DNA of 64,000 bases from Protonemura montana (Eukaryota; Arthropoda; Insecta; Plecoptera; Nemouridae): the NCBI GenBank assembly GCA_947568835.1, contig OX387602.1:26339021-26403020 (forward strand), given 5' to 3'. The notes beneath the pieces were generated by a model. It ran no database searches. It worked only from the letters and a program-made list of their open reading frames with translations, and was not told the origin of the DNA. Of this stretch, positions 61,824-64,000 are shown piece by piece; the first letter of the stretch is position 1; every line of letters begins with the position of its first letter. Both the position numbers and the translations under genes were made by a program.

Positions 61824-64000
61824 CGGTAAAAGGTGAGGTGGCGACACGGAGATGTGGGCACTATATCTTGGCGATTGGATATAAAGCGGCTGCGAGTTGG
61901 CAACCTCGGCAGGGGCTGCAGCAACCCGCCGCTCGCGCTGACGTCCGGGGATCGATACCATGCGAGAGCAGCGCATAGCTGGCACGCTGCGAGAGCGCCG
62001 CGACGACCGCCGCGACGCCCGCCGCGACGCCGCCCGCTTGCCGACGATATCACATCCTGCTTGACCGCAATCAATGTGATAGCTCAGTGAAGGCGGCTGT
62101 GCACCAGGTGCTGAGTATACAGCCGGGGGTGGGTGCAGCGGCAAGCATCCCGTCGCTCGCGCGGCTCCTGTCTGAACGTCCTCCGTTCGAGCCTCGACAC
62201 ACATACACTCGCCGGGGTAGCCACGGATCCCCTCCCCTCCCCACCCGCCTTCTCGATCCAGGAGCGGAGAAACAAGGAATGCGTGGACAGATTGCACAGC
62301 ACGCGAGCTCCTGTCCTGTCCACGACGCCGACGCCGACGCTCGCTATTCTGCGACGCGGTTATGCTATGTCTTCCACGAACCGATGCGCTGCTCCAGTCT
62401 CTTGTCCCCAAACCAATTTCCAGAAGCCACGAGTCGCTGAGTAATTCTACCCGCCTTTATCCAATTCCCGACTCTCCATAAATTGCCGCCGCCAATACCT
62501 TCACCGTCAGCTCGTTACATGGAGTACGGAAGGAAAAAACTAGCGCGCGATTAGCTCTCGGTAAAAAGTCGATGATGATTAACGACCTATAGCAAGTAGG
62601 TAGAGTATAAACCTACTCATTGCGTTGGTCTAACGGGAGCGACACACATTCATTGGCGTGATGGATTCCTCGATTATTGAGGTATGCAAATTGACGATAA
62701 TAATTAATATTATTTATTTGATACAAAACTAGAAGTTCCGATTTACAGAGCGATATACGAGCCAAAGTCCTATGTTTTCTGCGGTTGAGCACCTCTTGGC
62801 CGGCTCATCGCCACGCTGGCCGGCTCACTGCAGACGCGCGTTTGGCGAGTGCACCTTCAACTCTCCATGCGAAATTTGCATGACAATGCCTTGGCTTCGG
62901 ACAAACATCACGCTGGCCAGACGCATGTCAGCAGCGCTCATGCCATCTAACAAAGAGTGACAACGAATAAGTGCAAGCCAGACATGTTCCTATAAATCAA
63001 ACAATCGCGCGCTAGGACCCGCACGCCACGCCACCGGAGTCCAGACAGAAACAAATTAAAACAATTTAAATAAGGGTAAACAACGCCCGTGTCTGGATGC
63101 TGAAGTGCGAGCGGTCATTGCAAAAATTAGTTTGTTCTTTGTGTGCAAGCACATTTGATATTTGCATAAACAAATTGTGCAAACTGTGAGCGCCGAGAGT
63201 AGCTGTAGGTTTATACGCCCACAGGAGAGCGATACGAAAATATGAACGGGGCGGCAGAACGAGAAATATTTCAAACCACTGTTAGATAATAACAAGCAGA
63301 AAAAACGGTCGCGTCCTTTTCCAAAATTTGTCAAAGTCGAGACCGATATGAAGTGAATATATTCAGCTCCCATGCTCAGTGGAAATCGAATAAAGCGGGG
63401 AAATGGGAGAGGGAGAGAGATGAGAGTGCAGCATAGCACAGAGCTTGCAATTGCTATGCCATTAGGCAGAGTACGCGATGGAGGGGTGGCCAGGAAACAA
63501 TGGCAATCACCACAGCGTATACACCGCGCCACGAACAAGTTAGGAAAGTACGGAGCGTGCATTACCACAACGGAGCGAAGCACTTTTATGACACGCTTGT
63601 GTACTATACTCGAACAGTATATACCGATAATTAATACCTCAAACTGCTGTGCGGTATATAGAAAATTAAATGGGACGGGGAGGGACCGGCTCTATTTATT
63701 AATACAACAAAAATAACTCTTCCGTTGGCTTGGAAAACTTGCTATTGGAAGATGTTGGGGCACCTTATATAAACCATTGGAGCTTCCAACAACATAAACG
63801 GAACGCACAAATGAATCGATAGCGCCAATTTATATGGTGTGCTTCGGCCGTACGACATTTGCATACCGAGAGGAAAGCAACAGTTTTAATGGCTGTTTCA
63901 ATACTGAAAGATGCGTTGGATCATAAAGCTAATTACAATATTATCAGGGAACACAACAGATCAATGGACTATGAATAATATAACTGCAATTCGCCCACCT

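Larger units (their letters stand above)
55264..64000. other. No recognised gene; simple repeats and homopolymer tracts
   Basis: The sequence alternates AT-rich and CpG-containing patches (57890-58960, 61900-62400). Longer frames (56695-57285 -, 61755-62411 -, 63056-63583 -) show no family motif, and their composition follows local GC or purine skew. Promoter or 5' exon of the RGS gene could lie here, but I cannot identify it. Confidence 0.5.

Noticed and set aside
61755-62411. 218-residue minus frame rich in Arg and Pro
   Set aside because: Low-complexity translation across a G15 tract and GC-rich DNA.

Overview
The window looks like nuclear DNA of an arthropod, probably an insect. Genes are spread over many short exons with GT..AG introns, sit far apart in AT-rich DNA, and encode metazoan proteins. 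The species cannot be told from the sequence.

Layout: (1) About 1-7.7 kb, + strand: the 3' part of a TOX-family HMG-box gene, eight coding exons, first coding exon not identified. (2) 10.77-12.66 kb, + strand: a complete four-exon eEF2-lysine methyltransferase (EEF2KMT/FAM86). (3) 12.7-22.1 kb: no coding gene recognised; a possible 5' untranslated exon ends at 13277. (4) 22.12-30.99 kb, + strand: a complete nine-exon MICAL-like gene (CH, LIM, acidic NPF motifs, proline-rich linker, bMERB). (5) 31.2-37.3 kb: a dense repeat cluster. It holds twelve tRNA-like modules, all on the minus strand and nearly all followed by a T-run, and a run of six GC-rich perfect hairpins whose loops are all three nucleotides. 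(6) 37.3-42.8 kb: AT-rich DNA without recognisable genes. (7) 42.82-50.31 kb, minus strand: an R7-family RGS gene of the RGS9/RGS11 type, eleven coding exons, 5' exon missing. Its last exon carries a long tail that ends in a CPWE motif. (8) 50.96-55.26 kb: a foldback-like element flanked by TA, with ends built from repeats of the palindrome CAAGATCTTG. (9) 55.3-64.0 kb: no recognised gene; homopolymer tracts and simple repeats.

For all four genes I joined exons by hand. Every join keeps the reading frame and each summed length is divisible by three (1425, 1128, 3390 and 2256 nt), which is strong internal support. The genes do not form a pathway: TOX is nuclear, EEF2KMT modifies a translation factor, MICAL-like is a Rab/EHD membrane-traffic adaptor, and the RGS protein ends G-protein signals.

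The most notable signals are the six hairpins with GNA-type triloops (34265-34532), the one-direction tRNA-like array around them, the RGS tail resembling the PDE6-gamma-like end of vertebrate RGS9-2, and the foldback-like element. Homology statements rest on recalled family sequences; no database search was possible.
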